Below are positions 6,578-14,182 of a stretch of DNA of 14,379 nt, piece by piece. A program made the translations under genes and the position numbers. The stretch's first letter is position 1, and each line of letters begins with the position of its first letter. The notes under the pieces are model-generated. The model made no database searches and was not told the origin of the DNA. It was given only the letters and a program-made list of their open reading frames with translations. This stretch comes from Thermoplasmata archaeon (lineage in GTDB: Archaea; Thermoplasmatota; Thermoplasmata; Thermoplasmatales; Thermoplasmataceae): the NCBI GenBank assembly GCA_021797055.1, contig JAKAAI010000044.1, positions 1 through 14,379 of the forward strand. Direction: 5' to 3'.

Positions 6578-6586
6578 TCTTAAACC
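6578..6586 (-). promoter_or_regulatory. TATA-like box of the PH/GRAM zinc-ribbon gene
   Basis: Minus-strand GGTTTAAGA is centred about 27 nt before ATG 6555. The 97-nt divergent spacer to the HMG-CoA reductase gene thus holds two separate boxes. Confidence 0.5.
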
Positions 6587-6623
6587 TTTTCATTTTTGAT
6601 TGTGAGCTAAAAAATTGGAAATG

Positions 6624-6633
6624 TCTTAAATAC
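6624..6633 (+). promoter_or_regulatory. TATA-like box of the HMG-CoA reductase gene
   Basis: TCTTAAATAC is centred 25 nt before ATG 6653, consistent with a leaderless mRNA. No Shine-Dalgarno sequence precedes the ATG. Confidence 0.55.
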
Positions 6634-6652
6634 AGCGCAAAAATAAAGATGC

Positions 6653-7915
6653 ATGGCTAAAGATGCTGCAATTAGCGGCTTTCACAAATTAATGCCGGAA
6701 GAACGCTTAAAACTAATTACTGAAATACTCAACCTGGCCGCTGAAGACGTGGATGTACTGTATAAACATGGTTCCTTGTCGATAGATGTAGCCGATAAAT
6801 TGATAGAAAATGTCATCGGTAATATTGAGGTTCCGCTTGGAATCGCTACAAATTTTCTGATCAACGGCAGAGATTACTTTATTCCGATGGCAATCGAGGA
6901 AGCATCGGTCGTTGCAGCATGCTCAAAGGCGGCAAAGATCGCACGGCAATCTGGCGGATTCACTGCTTACTCGACAGATCCAGTTATGATAGGGCAGATA
7001 CAGGTCATGGATCTGACCTCGCCTGAGGAAGCGTCGATCAGGATACTTTCACAGAAGCAAAAATTGATTGCGCTTGCCAATGAGAAGAGCAAAACGCTGA
7101 GGGAAAAAAATTCCGGTGCAATTGATTTAGAAACGAGGGTCCTGCATGCAAGGAAAAAGATGCTCGTTGTTCATCTTCTTGTAAATGTCCAGGATGCCAT
7201 GGGTGCAAACATAGTCAACACAATGTGCGAATTTATTGCTCCTGAAATAGAACGAATTACTGGCGGAAGGGTTAATTTAAGGATACTCAGTAACCTTTCG
7301 ATATACAGAAGGGCATACGCCACCGCAAAATTCCGTAAAGATCTGGTGGGCGGTGAAACAGTTGTAAACTCTATAATGGAAGCGTATGAGTTTGCCGAGG
7401 CAGATATATACAGGGCTACAACACATAATAAAGGAGTTATGAATGGCATCGATGCTGTCTTACTGGCTACTTTCAACGACTGGAGAGCCGTTGAGGCGGG
7501 TGCTCACGCGTTTGCATCCATGGGCGGTTATCATTCGATGACGAAGTATTCGGTTGACAGGAACGGTGACATTATCGGGAATATTGAATTGCCGCTGGCT
7601 GTTGGAATAGTTGGTGGTGCCGCCTCTGTTTCGAAGAAGGCCATGGCATGCAGGAAGATCCTCGGTGTCAAGAGTGCAAGTGAACTTTCTAGCGTGATCG
7701 CAGCAGTTGGATTGGCCCAGAACTTTTCAGCAATAAAGGCGCTTGCATCGGAGGGCATTCAAAAGGGTCATATGAAGTTACATTCAAGGAACATTGCAAT
7801 CAGTGTTGGAGCAACTCCAGAGGAGGTCAGTACGCTTTCAGCTATGCTCGTAGAATCCGGGGATATTTCACCTACAAACGCTAAAAACCTTCTTGAAAAG
7901 ATGAGAAAAAAGTAA
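6653..7915 (+). CDS. Hydroxymethylglutaryl-CoA reductase, class II
   Basis: At 420 residues this matches class II HMG-CoA reductases. In the mevalonate route they reduce HMG-CoA to mevalonate, the committed step to archaeal isoprenoid lipids. Class II motifs are intact: ENVIGNIEVPLGIA (52-65), EEASVVAA (82-89; catalytic E83), DAMGANIVNT (181-190), HNKGVMNGIDAV (258-269; catalytic K260), NDWRAVEAGAHA (275-286; catalytic D276) and GHMKLHSRNIA (372-382; catalytic H373). No membrane anchor is present, as expected for class II. Most archaea use class I; class II in Thermoplasmatales and Archaeoglobus is attributed in the literature to transfer from bacteria. Direction (synthesis rather than mevalonate degradation) is inferred from the host. 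Confidence 0.96.
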   Translation: MAKDAAISGFHKLMPEERLKLITEILNLAAEDVDVLYKHGSLSIDVADKLIENVIGNIEVPLGIATNFLINGRDYFIPMAIEEASVVAACSKAAKIARQSGGFTAYSTDPVMIGQIQVMDLTSPEEASIRILSQKQKLIALANEKSKTLREKNSGAIDLETRVLHARKKMLVVHLLVNVQDAMGANIVNTMCEFIAPEIERITGGRVNLRILSNLSIYRRAYATAKFRKDLVGGETVVNSIMEAYEFAEADIYRATTHNKGVMNGIDAVLLATFNDWRAVEAGAHAFASMGGYHSMTKYSVDRNGDIIGNIELPLAVGIVGGAASVSKKAMACRKILGVKSASELSSVIAAVGLAQNFSAIKALASEGIQKGHMKLHSRNIAISVGATPEEVSTLSAMLVESGDISPTNAKNLLEKMRKK

Positions 7916-7922
7916 TAAATAC
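7913..7922 (+). promoter_or_regulatory. TATA-like box overlapping the HMG-CoA reductase stop codon
   Basis: TAATAAATAC begins within the stop codon of the HMG-CoA reductase gene and is centred about 30 nt before ATG 7948. The downstream gene may therefore be transcribed on its own as well as by read-through. Confidence 0.45.
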
Positions 7923-7947
7923 AGATGCGGGATATTCTTCATGAACA

Positions 7948-8700
7948 ATGTCAGAAGCAGAAGATTTAATGAAGAATGGCTTTTCCCTTATAGAAAAAGG
8001 AAAATATCTAGACGGCCTTCGGGAATTATCAAAGCTAGAACCGGAGTTCCAGTCAAAAAACAATGAGGAGGCCGCCGATCTCTTTCTGGGTATCTCTCAG
8101 GCTTATTATGGAATGACACCGAGCAACGATGAAAATTCATTAAAATATGCAGATCTGGCGATTGAAATACACAAAAAACTTGGTATCACGCCAATGGTAA
8201 TCAGTGATCTCCTCTATTCTTCATTTATTGAAACCGATGCTGGAAAACTGCCTGAGGCAGAAAAAAGAATAGATCAGGCTATTGAACTCGCCAGATCTTC
8301 GAAAGATCTCGAAGAGTTGCCTGAACTGCTTAACTCCAAGGCTGATCTACTGTCAACAATCAAGAAGAGAAGGAAAGAAGCTGCTGCTCTGTATATTGAT
8401 GCTTCTAAATCTGCAAACGATTCGGGTAACCCCCAGGCATACTTTCATTCCAGGACCGGCCTCATAAAATTGAAGCGTCTGGATGGTGTGGATCCGGAAG
8501 AGGGACTCAGCGAGGCAATGAAGGTTATAGACGAGGCAGAATCGCTCGCAATGCAGATAAAGAACAAAAAGGAAAGAAAGGATTTCATAGACGATATTTC
8601 AGAGATCTATGACATTGCGACAGATCTTGCGATGGAAATGGAAAAAGTGGATCTCGCCATTTCTATAGCTGAAAGGATGAGCAGGGCGCAATCTAAATAA
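7948..8700 (+). CDS. TPR-like helical-repeat protein
   Basis: This is a 250-residue soluble, acidic, almost entirely helical protein. Segments such as GKYLDGLRELSKLEPEF (18-34), NSLKYADLAIEIHKKLG (63-79) and GKLPEAEKRIDQAIELARSS (98-117) have the spacing of small and large hydrophobic residues typical of tetratricopeptide repeats, a scaffold for protein contacts. No catalytic motif, signal peptide or membrane segment is present. It follows HMG-CoA reductase by 32 nt but has its own TATA-like box. Its 3' end overlaps the convergent DUF2240-like gene by 8 bp. Partner and role are unknown. Confidence 0.75.
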   Translation: MSEAEDLMKNGFSLIEKGKYLDGLRELSKLEPEFQSKNNEEAADLFLGISQAYYGMTPSNDENSLKYADLAIEIHKKLGITPMVISDLLYSSFIETDAGKLPEAEKRIDQAIELARSSKDLEELPELLNSKADLLSTIKKRRKEAAALYIDASKSANDSGNPQAYFHSRTGLIKLKRLDGVDPEEGLSEAMKVIDEAESLAMQIKNKKERKDFIDDISEIYDIATDLAMEMEKVDLAISIAERMSRAQSK

Positions 8701-9154
8701 TTTCTTTTGCGAAATCCCTGATGTCTATACCACGATCAGATAGAACAATCATCAGAGCGGTCTCAAAATCAAGGAATTTCATTGTTTTAAGAAAATCGCC
8801 GGCAATCCTGATCGCATCTTTCTTTGAAATGTTGCCTGAGTTTACAGCAAGATCAAGCAATCTCTCCGATAGAGGCTTGTCTGTGTTCTCAGAAAATAGA
8901 TCCTTCTCATTTACTGAGAAATCAAGAGGTACTGAAATACCTGAAACTGTGAAATTGGGCTTCAGGCTTCCGTCAACTTCCTGCAAAAGACCATCTTTCA
9001 ATGAAGCATCAACCAGCCTGTTAACAGACTCGGTGGATAGCAGGCGTCTCTTGAAAGATAGCTCCTTGATCATGTCCTGACGGGAGATAGAGTCATGATC
9101 CTTTCTGGATGATATTGCAATCGCAATCAGTCTTCTGGCCGCTTCATGATCCAT
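8693..9154 (-). CDS. DUF2240-like archaeal protein
   Basis: This 153-residue soluble protein begins with a helical winged-helix-like segment (HEAARRLIAIAISSRKDHDSI, then IKELSFKRRLLSTESVNRLVDASLKDGLLQE), followed by an extended stretch (KPNFTVSGISVPLDF) and a helical C-terminus ending RGIDIRDFAKEII. The length, order and motifs recall the archaeal family DUF2240, whose function is unknown; I assign it from memory of the pattern, not from a search. It starts 16 nt after the peroxiredoxin stop codon with no separate TATA box, so the two probably form an operon. Its stop overlaps the end of the helical-repeat gene on the other strand. Confidence 0.62.
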   Translation of the reverse strand: MDHEAARRLIAIAISSRKDHDSISRQDMIKELSFKRRLLSTESVNRLVDASLKDGLLQEVDGSLKPNFTVSGISVPLDFSVNEKDLFSENTDKPLSERLLDLAVNSGNISKKDAIRIAGDFLKTMKFLDFETALMIVLSDRGIDIRDFAKEII

Positions 9155-9170
9155 TGTTTCACTTAACGGT

Positions 9171-9641
9171 TCAGAATTTTGCCAATTCTTTTTCTATTGC
9201 AGCGTAGTCCGGCTCCTTTCCTGGATCTTCGGAAATCCATTTGAACTTAACGATTCCGTTTCCGTCGAGTAGGAATACGGATCTCTTTGAAGCAGTTAGA
9301 CCCTGTACATTAACAAAGTTTTCATGGAGTGAGTCGTATTTCCTTGAGACTTCCCTTGTCGCGTCGCTGAGGAGATCAAATGTCAGTTTGTTTTCCTTCG
9401 CAAACTGTGCCAGCGAAAATGGCTGATCAACACTTATGCCAACGACCTTTGCCTTGAGATTGTTGTACTTTGACATTGAGTCTCTGAAAGTACAGAGCTC
9501 CTTTGTGCATACTCCGGTAAATGCTCCTGGGAAGAATAAAAGAACAGTCTTGCTTCCCCTGTAATCGTCCAGCGACTTGTGCTTAAGATTCGAGTCTACC
9601 AGTTTAAAATCCGGTGCTTTTTTTCCTACTTCAACGGTCAT
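9171..9641 (-). CDS. Peroxiredoxin, Bcp type (thiol peroxidase)
   Basis: From ATG 9641 the protein has 156 residues. It reduces hydrogen peroxide and organic peroxides through a cysteine thiol. The family signature PGAFTGVC (38-45) gives the PxxxTxxC active site with peroxidatic C45. A second cysteine five residues later (C50, in TKELC) matches the C45/C50 pair of E. coli Bcp, suggesting an intramolecular disulfide. The conserved active-site arginine is R120 (KRSVFLLD). An in-frame TTG at 9650 would add three residues; ATG 9641 is preferred. It shares a divergent TATA region with dph6 and probably leads an operon with the DUF2240-like gene. The reductant partner is not in the window. Confidence 0.93.
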   Translation of the reverse strand: MTVEVGKKAPDFKLVDSNLKHKSLDDYRGSKTVLLFFPGAFTGVCTKELCTFRDSMSKYNNLKAKVVGISVDQPFSLAQFAKENKLTFDLLSDATREVSRKYDSLHENFVNVQGLTASKRSVFLLDGNGIVKFKWISEDPGKEPDYAAIEKELAKF

Positions 9642-9665
9642 TATTATCAAAACGTAATGACAAAA

Positions 9666-9675
9666 AAATATATAA
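9666..9675. promoter_or_regulatory. Shared TATA-like box between peroxiredoxin and dph6
   Basis: AAATATATAA lies in the 51-nt gap between the two divergent starts and is the only TATA-like element there. Its near-symmetric ATATATA core is centred about 22 nt before ATG 9693 (plus) and about 30 nt before ATG 9641 (minus), so it could serve both genes. Confidence 0.5.
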
Positions 9676-9692
9676 CCTTGAGATCCAGAAGG

Positions 9693-10340
9693 ATGAAAGC
9701 TGCTGCATTGATCTCTGGGGGCAAGGATTCTTTTTTAGCAGCTCTTGTTGGTTCTGAGATGGGAATGGAGCTCGTTTCTGCCTTGACATATATTCCAGTC
9801 CAAGATTCAGAAATGTTTCATGTTCCAAATATCAAAAATGCCAATCTTGTCTCGTCGTTACTGGGTCTGGAAACAATTTACTACGACGAAAGAGAATTCG
9901 AATCGTCCTTTAAAGACCTCAAAAAGTCTGGAATCGAATGCGTTATAAGCGGCGCAATAGCATCTGATTATCAGAAAACAAGGATAGAAAAATACTGCAC
10001 GGATGCAGGCCTGCTATCATTTACACCGCTCTGGAGGTTGGATCCTTTTATCGTTCTCAATGAAATTGTTTTGCGCGCCATAGAAGCAATCATAATTTCA
10101 GTATCTGCGGAAGGTATTAATGAGAAATTCCTTGGCAGGAGATTTGATACTGTACTTATAGCAGATCTTATGAGGCTGCATGAAAAATATGGAATTAACC
10201 CAGCGGGTGAGGGTGGGGAATATGAATCCTTTGTTCTTGGATTGCCCGGGGCAAAACGCATAAAGATAATTTCTCAGCAGACTAAATGGTCCGGAAGCTC
10301 CGGTTATATGGATATAGAATGCACATTAGAGGAGTCATAA
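9693..10340 (+). CDS. dph6: Diphthine-ammonia ligase (Dph6-type ATP pyrophosphatase)
   Basis: From ATG 9693 the protein has 215 residues, close to the 220-230 usual for archaeal members. It performs the last step of diphthamide synthesis, the ATP-dependent amidation of diphthine on the conserved histidine of elongation factor 2. The N-terminal PP-loop SGGKDS (8-13) binds ATP. GAIASDYQKTRIEKYC (87-102) followed by TPLWR (111-115), and GEGGEYES (172-179), are family signatures. The frame stays open 38 codons upstream, but that part reads through the TATA box and into the peroxiredoxin, so ATG 9693 is the start. The 3' end overlaps the convergent radical SAM gene by 6 bp. Confidence 0.92.
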   Translation: MKAAALISGGKDSFLAALVGSEMGMELVSALTYIPVQDSEMFHVPNIKNANLVSSLLGLETIYYDEREFESSFKDLKKSGIECVISGAIASDYQKTRIEKYCTDAGLLSFTPLWRLDPFIVLNEIVLRAIEAIIISVSAEGINEKFLGRRFDTVLIADLMRLHEKYGINPAGEGGEYESFVLGLPGAKRIKIISQQTKWSGSSGYMDIECTLEES

Positions 10341-11393
10341 CTTAAGTCTTTCGACCTCTATGGCATCGTAGGTCGGATATTCCTCTACCTCAAAAAATTC
10401 ATAATCCAGTAGCTTTTTGAGTTCTGGTATTATCCACGTTGGGATCTCAACCCTTTTCTTCTTGTTGTTAACAAATATCATGTCATCTGGGACCCCGACA
10501 GAATGCAGGCTCGAAACAATTGAGTCCGTATCCTGCCCGGAAACCACTCCTTTCAGAATTGTTCCGTCTTTTGTAATGATATCTATTCTCCTCGCAATAT
10601 TATTGGCGCGCCGTTTGAGCCTGTTTTTCAGCTGTACTCCGTCTTTGAATGAAGCTGAGCAATAGTGTACCGTGAATTCGGGGTGTTCCTTTACCATGCT
10701 TATGGCAAGTTCCTTACTCCCTGTGGCACCGGATTCGTAGTCATTCTTGACTGTGTAGTTTCGTCCCAGAAGGTTGTTGAAATTTGTCTCAGAGAATTCG
10801 AGCTCATTGAGGTTGATGAAGTCAAGATCCATTCTCTCAGCGAAATCTATTAAAGCCCTCGTTTCTTTCTCTCGTCCCGGTAAGGAGGGCACCTCTATTC
10901 CGACAGAAAGCCCATTGTCCCTGGCCCATTTTATCCTGTGCTTGAAAATCGAATGATCCATCCTGGTCCAGATCTCCTCTGGTGGATGGAACCTGATCTC
11001 ATCGAGACCAGCATTAGCGACAGAATCGATTGCCTCCTTCGACCCACTAATTGTGTAGAGATGAATGTGATGACTCTGACCGAACTCCTGTTTGAGCATC
11101 TTAATGTAATCGGAAGTACGCTGATAGAATTTGAGCGGATCACCGCCGGTTATACCCGTACCGGTTGCTGATATCATGTTTGCTTCAAGGATTGCGTCTC
11201 TCATATCCCGAATGGGCATTTCATCGGCAAACATCACGTCAAGCATTTTTTTCTCGCTTGAAATTGGACAGTAAAAACATTTTGCATCACATATGCCGGA
11301 CACAAAGAGGACCATCTTACCACCTTTGGCGCATAGAACGCACCCCTCTGGTAACTTACCTGTATATGCGGATCCGCCGCCAAGTCTCTTCAA
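10335..11393 (-). CDS. Radical SAM protein, COG2108 type (PFL-activase-related), function unknown
   Basis: In this 352-residue protein C35-x3-C39-x2-C42 (GICDAKCFYC) binds the [4Fe-4S] cluster that cleaves S-adenosylmethionine; TGGD (82-85) is the SAM-contacting GGE-type motif. Ahead of it are C18 and C21 (GCVLC), and C244 (VHYCSAS) follows the barrel; these could hold a second metal site. Residues about 255-352 form a basic segment and a C-terminal domain. The set resembles the archaeal COG2108 family, whose substrate is not known to me. The start is TTG 11393: no in-frame ATG lies nearby, and CGTTAAATC at 11415-11423 is centred 26 nt upstream. It is downstream of acetyl-CoA synthetase on the same strand but has its own promoter. 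Confidence 0.88.
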   Translation of the reverse strand: MKRLGGGSAYTGKLPEGCVLCAKGGKMVLFVSGICDAKCFYCPISSEKKMLDVMFADEMPIRDMRDAILEANMISATGTGITGGDPLKFYQRTSDYIKMLKQEFGQSHHIHLYTISGSKEAIDSVANAGLDEIRFHPPEEIWTRMDHSIFKHRIKWARDNGLSVGIEVPSLPGREKETRALIDFAERMDLDFINLNELEFSETNFNNLLGRNYTVKNDYESGATGSKELAISMVKEHPEFTVHYCSASFKDGVQLKNRLKRRANNIARRIDIITKDGTILKGVVSGQDTDSIVSSLHSVGVPDDMIFVNNKKKRVEIPTWIIPELKKLLDYEFFEVEEYPTYDAIEVERLKL

Positions 11394-11414
11394 CGGCAGC
11401 TCATATAAACAGGA

Positions 11415-11423
11415 GATTTAACG
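11415..11423 (-). promoter_or_regulatory. TATA-like box of the radical SAM gene
   Basis: Minus-strand CGTTAAATC is centred 26 nt before the TTG start. A second A/T box, GTTTATATGAG (about 11400-11410), is too close to the start to be the one used. Confidence 0.4.
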
Positions 11424-11500
11424 TTTTCTTACATGATCTTGCTAAATTCGAATTTATGAACAAACATGAATAATAAGATCAGCATTATAGAAGACATAAT

Positions 11501-11528
11501 TTTGAAAAAATATATGAAATTTTTAACG
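11501..11528 (-). terminator. U-rich putative terminator of acetyl-CoA synthetase
   Basis: On the minus strand, 15-42 nt after the stop codon, the RNA would carry runs of U (AAAAATTTCATATATTTTTTC). Archaeal terminators are typically such U-rich tracts without a strong hairpin. Confidence 0.35.
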
Positions 11529-11542
11529 CTGTTATAAAGAAA

Positions 11543-13492
11543 TCACTTACTGGTCTGTTTTCTGAAATCTTCAATGGCTGCCTTGATCTCTTCAACTGAT
11601 GCTGAGCTCTCGAGTGTCGTTATGTCGCCAGGAAGCTGACCGAGAAAAACTGCCTTAACCACCCTCCTCATGATCTTACCACTCCTTGTTTTTGGTAGCG
11701 TGTTCACTATATGGATCTCTTCCGGAACATATATTGGTCCAAGTTCTTCCCTTATTCTTTTACGAAGGGTTGATACTATATCAAGGTTAGATTTGAACTC
11801 GTCCTTCAATACAACAAAGGCAACTATACTTTCGCCCTTTATCTCGTCAGGCTTTCCAAATGCAGCTGCCTCAGCCACCTCCTTCGATGAAATCAATGCA
11901 TCCTCTATCTCTATTGTTCCCAGGCGATGCCCGGATACTTTCAGTACCTCATCAGCCCTGCCAAGTAACCAGTAGTATCCTTCACTGTCCTTTACAGCAT
12001 AATCTCCACAGTAATACATACCACTGAATTTCTCAAAGTACGTTTTCTTGAATCTTTCAGGATCGTTATTCAGTGTCAGAAACATACCTGGCCATGGTTT
12101 CCTGTATGCAATGTAACCCTTTTCTCCCGTTCGGACTTCATTGCCCTCATCATCCAGGATCACGGGATCAATACCTGGCATCGGGAAAGTTGCAGAACCA
12201 GGTTTAAGAGGTGGAAGCCCAAGGCCAAGAGGTGGAGATATTACAAATCCACCGGTCTCGGTCTGCCAGTATGTGTCTATGATCGGACATTTGGAATATC
12301 CTATGTTCTCGTAATACCATTTCCAGGCAGAAGGATTTATTGGTTCCCCCACCGTTCCGAGAACCTTCAGTGTGGAAAGATCGTGCATCTTCGGGTATTT
12401 TTCACCGAATCGCATCAGTGTTCTGATCGCCGTCGGCGATGTATACAATATGTTGACCCTGTATCGTTCAACAATTTCCCACAGCCTGTCGGGGGCAGGA
12501 TATGTTATCGAGCCCTCATACATTATAGATGTTAGACCCAGTATTAGAGGTGCAAAAACTATGTAACTGTGACCCGTAACCCAGCCAATGTCAGCAGCAC
12601 ACCACCACCTATCGTCCTCATCAGGATTGAATGCCCACTTCATTGTGTTTGCAACCCATACAGAGTAACCTCCATTACCATGGACTACGCCTTTTGGCTT
12701 GCCCGTGGTACCTGATGTGTATAGTATATAGAGGGGATCGTTTGAATCCATGTCAACAGGTCTGACGTAAGTCATGCCATCTCCGACGACTTCGTGATAC
12801 CAGATATCGCGTCCTTCCTCCATTGGCACACTGTGGCCGGTCCGCTTCACAACAATTACCGATTTTACTGTCGATGTCTGTTCTAGCGCTTCATCGATAA
12901 TCTTCTTGAGCTCAACTATCTTTCCATTTCTGTGGCCTCCATCTGCAGTTATAACAAGCTTGGCCTTTGCGTCCTCTATTCTTTCCGCGATAGCTGATGC
13001 ACCAAAACCAGCGAAGACAAATGTAAATGTAGCACCTATCCTTGCTGCGGCCAGCATAGCAACAGGAGCCTCTAGTATCATTGGTAAATAGATCAATATC
13101 CTGTCACCTTTTTCTATCCCAAGGTTCAGAAGCGCCGCCGCAAGGTTATTTACCCTTCTGTATAGACCATCATATGTGATTATTTTTTCTTCACCGTTTT
13201 CGCCTATCCACATATAAGCTGCCTGATTCCTCTTATGTGATAGCACATGCCTGTCAACTGCGTTGTATGAAATATTAAGCTTGCCGTTGACAAACCATCT
13301 GTAAAATGGTGGATTGGTATCGTCGAGTATCTTGTCCCAGGGTCTGTTCCAGTCGAGAATGGAAGCAGCCTTTGACCAGAATTCTTCAGGATTGTTGATA
13401 GATTCCCTGTAAACGTTCTCGAATGACGCTATTCCAGTGTGATAACGTTCCTCAGTTGGCAGAACTTCCTTATTATTAGGTCTATTTGACAT
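11543..13492 (-). CDS. acs: Acetyl-CoA synthetase, AMP-forming
   Basis: From ATG 13492 the enzyme has 649 residues, the usual length for acetate-CoA ligase. It activates acetate with ATP and CoA to acetyl-CoA by way of acetyl-AMP. Motifs, numbered from this start: P-loop TSGTTGKPKG (259-268); DTYWQTETGG (406-415), whose W409 closes the acyl pocket and favours acetate; GDYAVKDSEGYYWLLGRADEVLKVSGHR (A8 and hinge region, about 496-523); and TRSGKIMRR (602-610), with K606 the catalytic lysine that is regulated by acetylation in relatives. The frame stays open 26 codons upstream, but those codons cross the TATA box at 13513-13523, centred 26 nt before ATG 13492, so the shorter start is right. No acetyltransferase or deacetylase gene is visible nearby. 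Confidence 0.95.
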   Translation of the reverse strand: MSNRPNNKEVLPTEERYHTGIASFENVYRESINNPEEFWSKAASILDWNRPWDKILDDTNPPFYRWFVNGKLNISYNAVDRHVLSHKRNQAAYMWIGENGEEKIITYDGLYRRVNNLAAALLNLGIEKGDRILIYLPMILEAPVAMLAAARIGATFTFVFAGFGASAIAERIEDAKAKLVITADGGHRNGKIVELKKIIDEALEQTSTVKSVIVVKRTGHSVPMEEGRDIWYHEVVGDGMTYVRPVDMDSNDPLYILYTSGTTGKPKGVVHGNGGYSVWVANTMKWAFNPDEDDRWWCAADIGWVTGHSYIVFAPLILGLTSIMYEGSITYPAPDRLWEIVERYRVNILYTSPTAIRTLMRFGEKYPKMHDLSTLKVLGTVGEPINPSAWKWYYENIGYSKCPIIDTYWQTETGGFVISPPLGLGLPPLKPGSATFPMPGIDPVILDDEGNEVRTGEKGYIAYRKPWPGMFLTLNNDPERFKKTYFEKFSGMYYCGDYAVKDSEGYYWLLGRADEVLKVSGHRLGTIEIEDALISSKEVAEAAAFGKPDEIKGESIVAFVVLKDEFKSNLDIVSTLRKRIREELGPIYVPEEIHIVNTLPKTRSGKIMRRVVKAVFLGQLPGDITTLESSASVEEIKAAIEDFRKQTSK

Positions 13493-13512
13493 ATTGCAGT
13501 TTATGAAAAGAA

Positions 13513-13523
13513 GATTATAAAAC
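13513..13523 (-). promoter_or_regulatory. acs: TATA-like box of acetyl-CoA synthetase
   Basis: Minus-strand GTTTTATAATC is centred 26 nt before ATG 13492 and fixes the start of the gene. Confidence 0.6.
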
Positions 13524-13597
13524 ATTTCCGCAGAATAATAATGCTGTCTTCTGGTTACAACAGGGTTCAATGGCAGGAAAAGAATATTTAATGAAAA

Positions 13598-14182
13598 TCA
13601 AAGTGTTTGCTGTGGTGATCTATCGTATTCCCTAGAATATCTTTTAAGATTGAATGCTTCATTAAGAACTCGAATTAATATATCATCTGATATTCTCAAA
13701 GAATCGCCTTCTGGTTCTATCATGATGCTGTTAGATGGTATCGAGACACCAGCTCTTGTGAGCTTTTCAATATACTTAAGACGGTCCGAAGGCATTACTT
13801 TGTTATACCGACGTGGTGCAAGAAGACCGCATCTTTCTATCTCCCTCATAAATATCGGTCGCTTGAACAATGTGAATAGAATAGACAGAGCAATTTCTGG
13901 GCTGGACTCTTCGTTGATTGACTGTGATACCTTTCCCACAATGTTGTATATGTCAGAACTGGTCTTTTCACTGATAAAATATAGCTTTGAAGGCTTAATT
14001 TCCTTTTCAACCAGAATCTCCATATCTTTCATAGCTCTGAGATAACCTGTCAGCACCAGTCTGTGCGTATCGATTCCCATTTCTTTTAGCTTTACATGTA
14101 TTCCGGAAATCGTATTTTCACGTACCGCAAGGATCTGAAGTATTGATTCCTTGAGGTCTGTATCTGTCTGCAGTACAGTCAT
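13598..14182 (-). CDS. Winged-helix-like protein, function unknown
   Basis: This 194-residue soluble protein starts at ATG 14182 in an ATGA overlap with the preceding gene's stop, so it is translated by coupling. Residues about 8-75 (SILQILAVRENTISGIHVKLKEMG, then LVLTGYLRAMKDMEILVEKEIKPSKLYFIS) have the helix-helix-helix-wing pattern of winged-helix proteins, which fits a DNA-binding regulator. The remainder (about 85-180) includes IFMREIERCGLLAPRRYNKVMP and a hydrophobic strand pair. No metal motif or membrane segment is seen. The pairing with a lyase-like gene does not by itself tell its target; the protein family is not one I can name. Confidence 0.65.
   Translation of the reverse strand: MTVLQTDTDLKESILQILAVRENTISGIHVKLKEMGIDTHRLVLTGYLRAMKDMEILVEKEIKPSKLYFISEKTSSDIYNIVGKVSQSINEESSPEIALSILFTLFKRPIFMREIERCGLLAPRRYNKVMPSDRLKYIEKLTRAGVSIPSNSIMIEPEGDSLRISDDILIRVLNEAFNLKRYSREYDRSPQQTL

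Noticed and set aside
9579..9692. 38-codon N-terminal extension of dph6
   Set aside because: It would overlap the peroxiredoxin coding region and run through the only TATA box; homologues start at the MKAAALISGGKDS type N-terminus.
13493..13570. 26-codon N-terminal extension of acetyl-CoA synthetase
   Set aside because: It covers the TATA box at 13513-13523, and the remaining 649 residues already match the family length.
13650..14045. 131-codon plus-strand frame opposite the winged-helix gene
   Set aside because: It is a shadow frame; the minus-strand gene is coupled to its neighbour by an ATGA overlap and has a sensible secondary-structure pattern.
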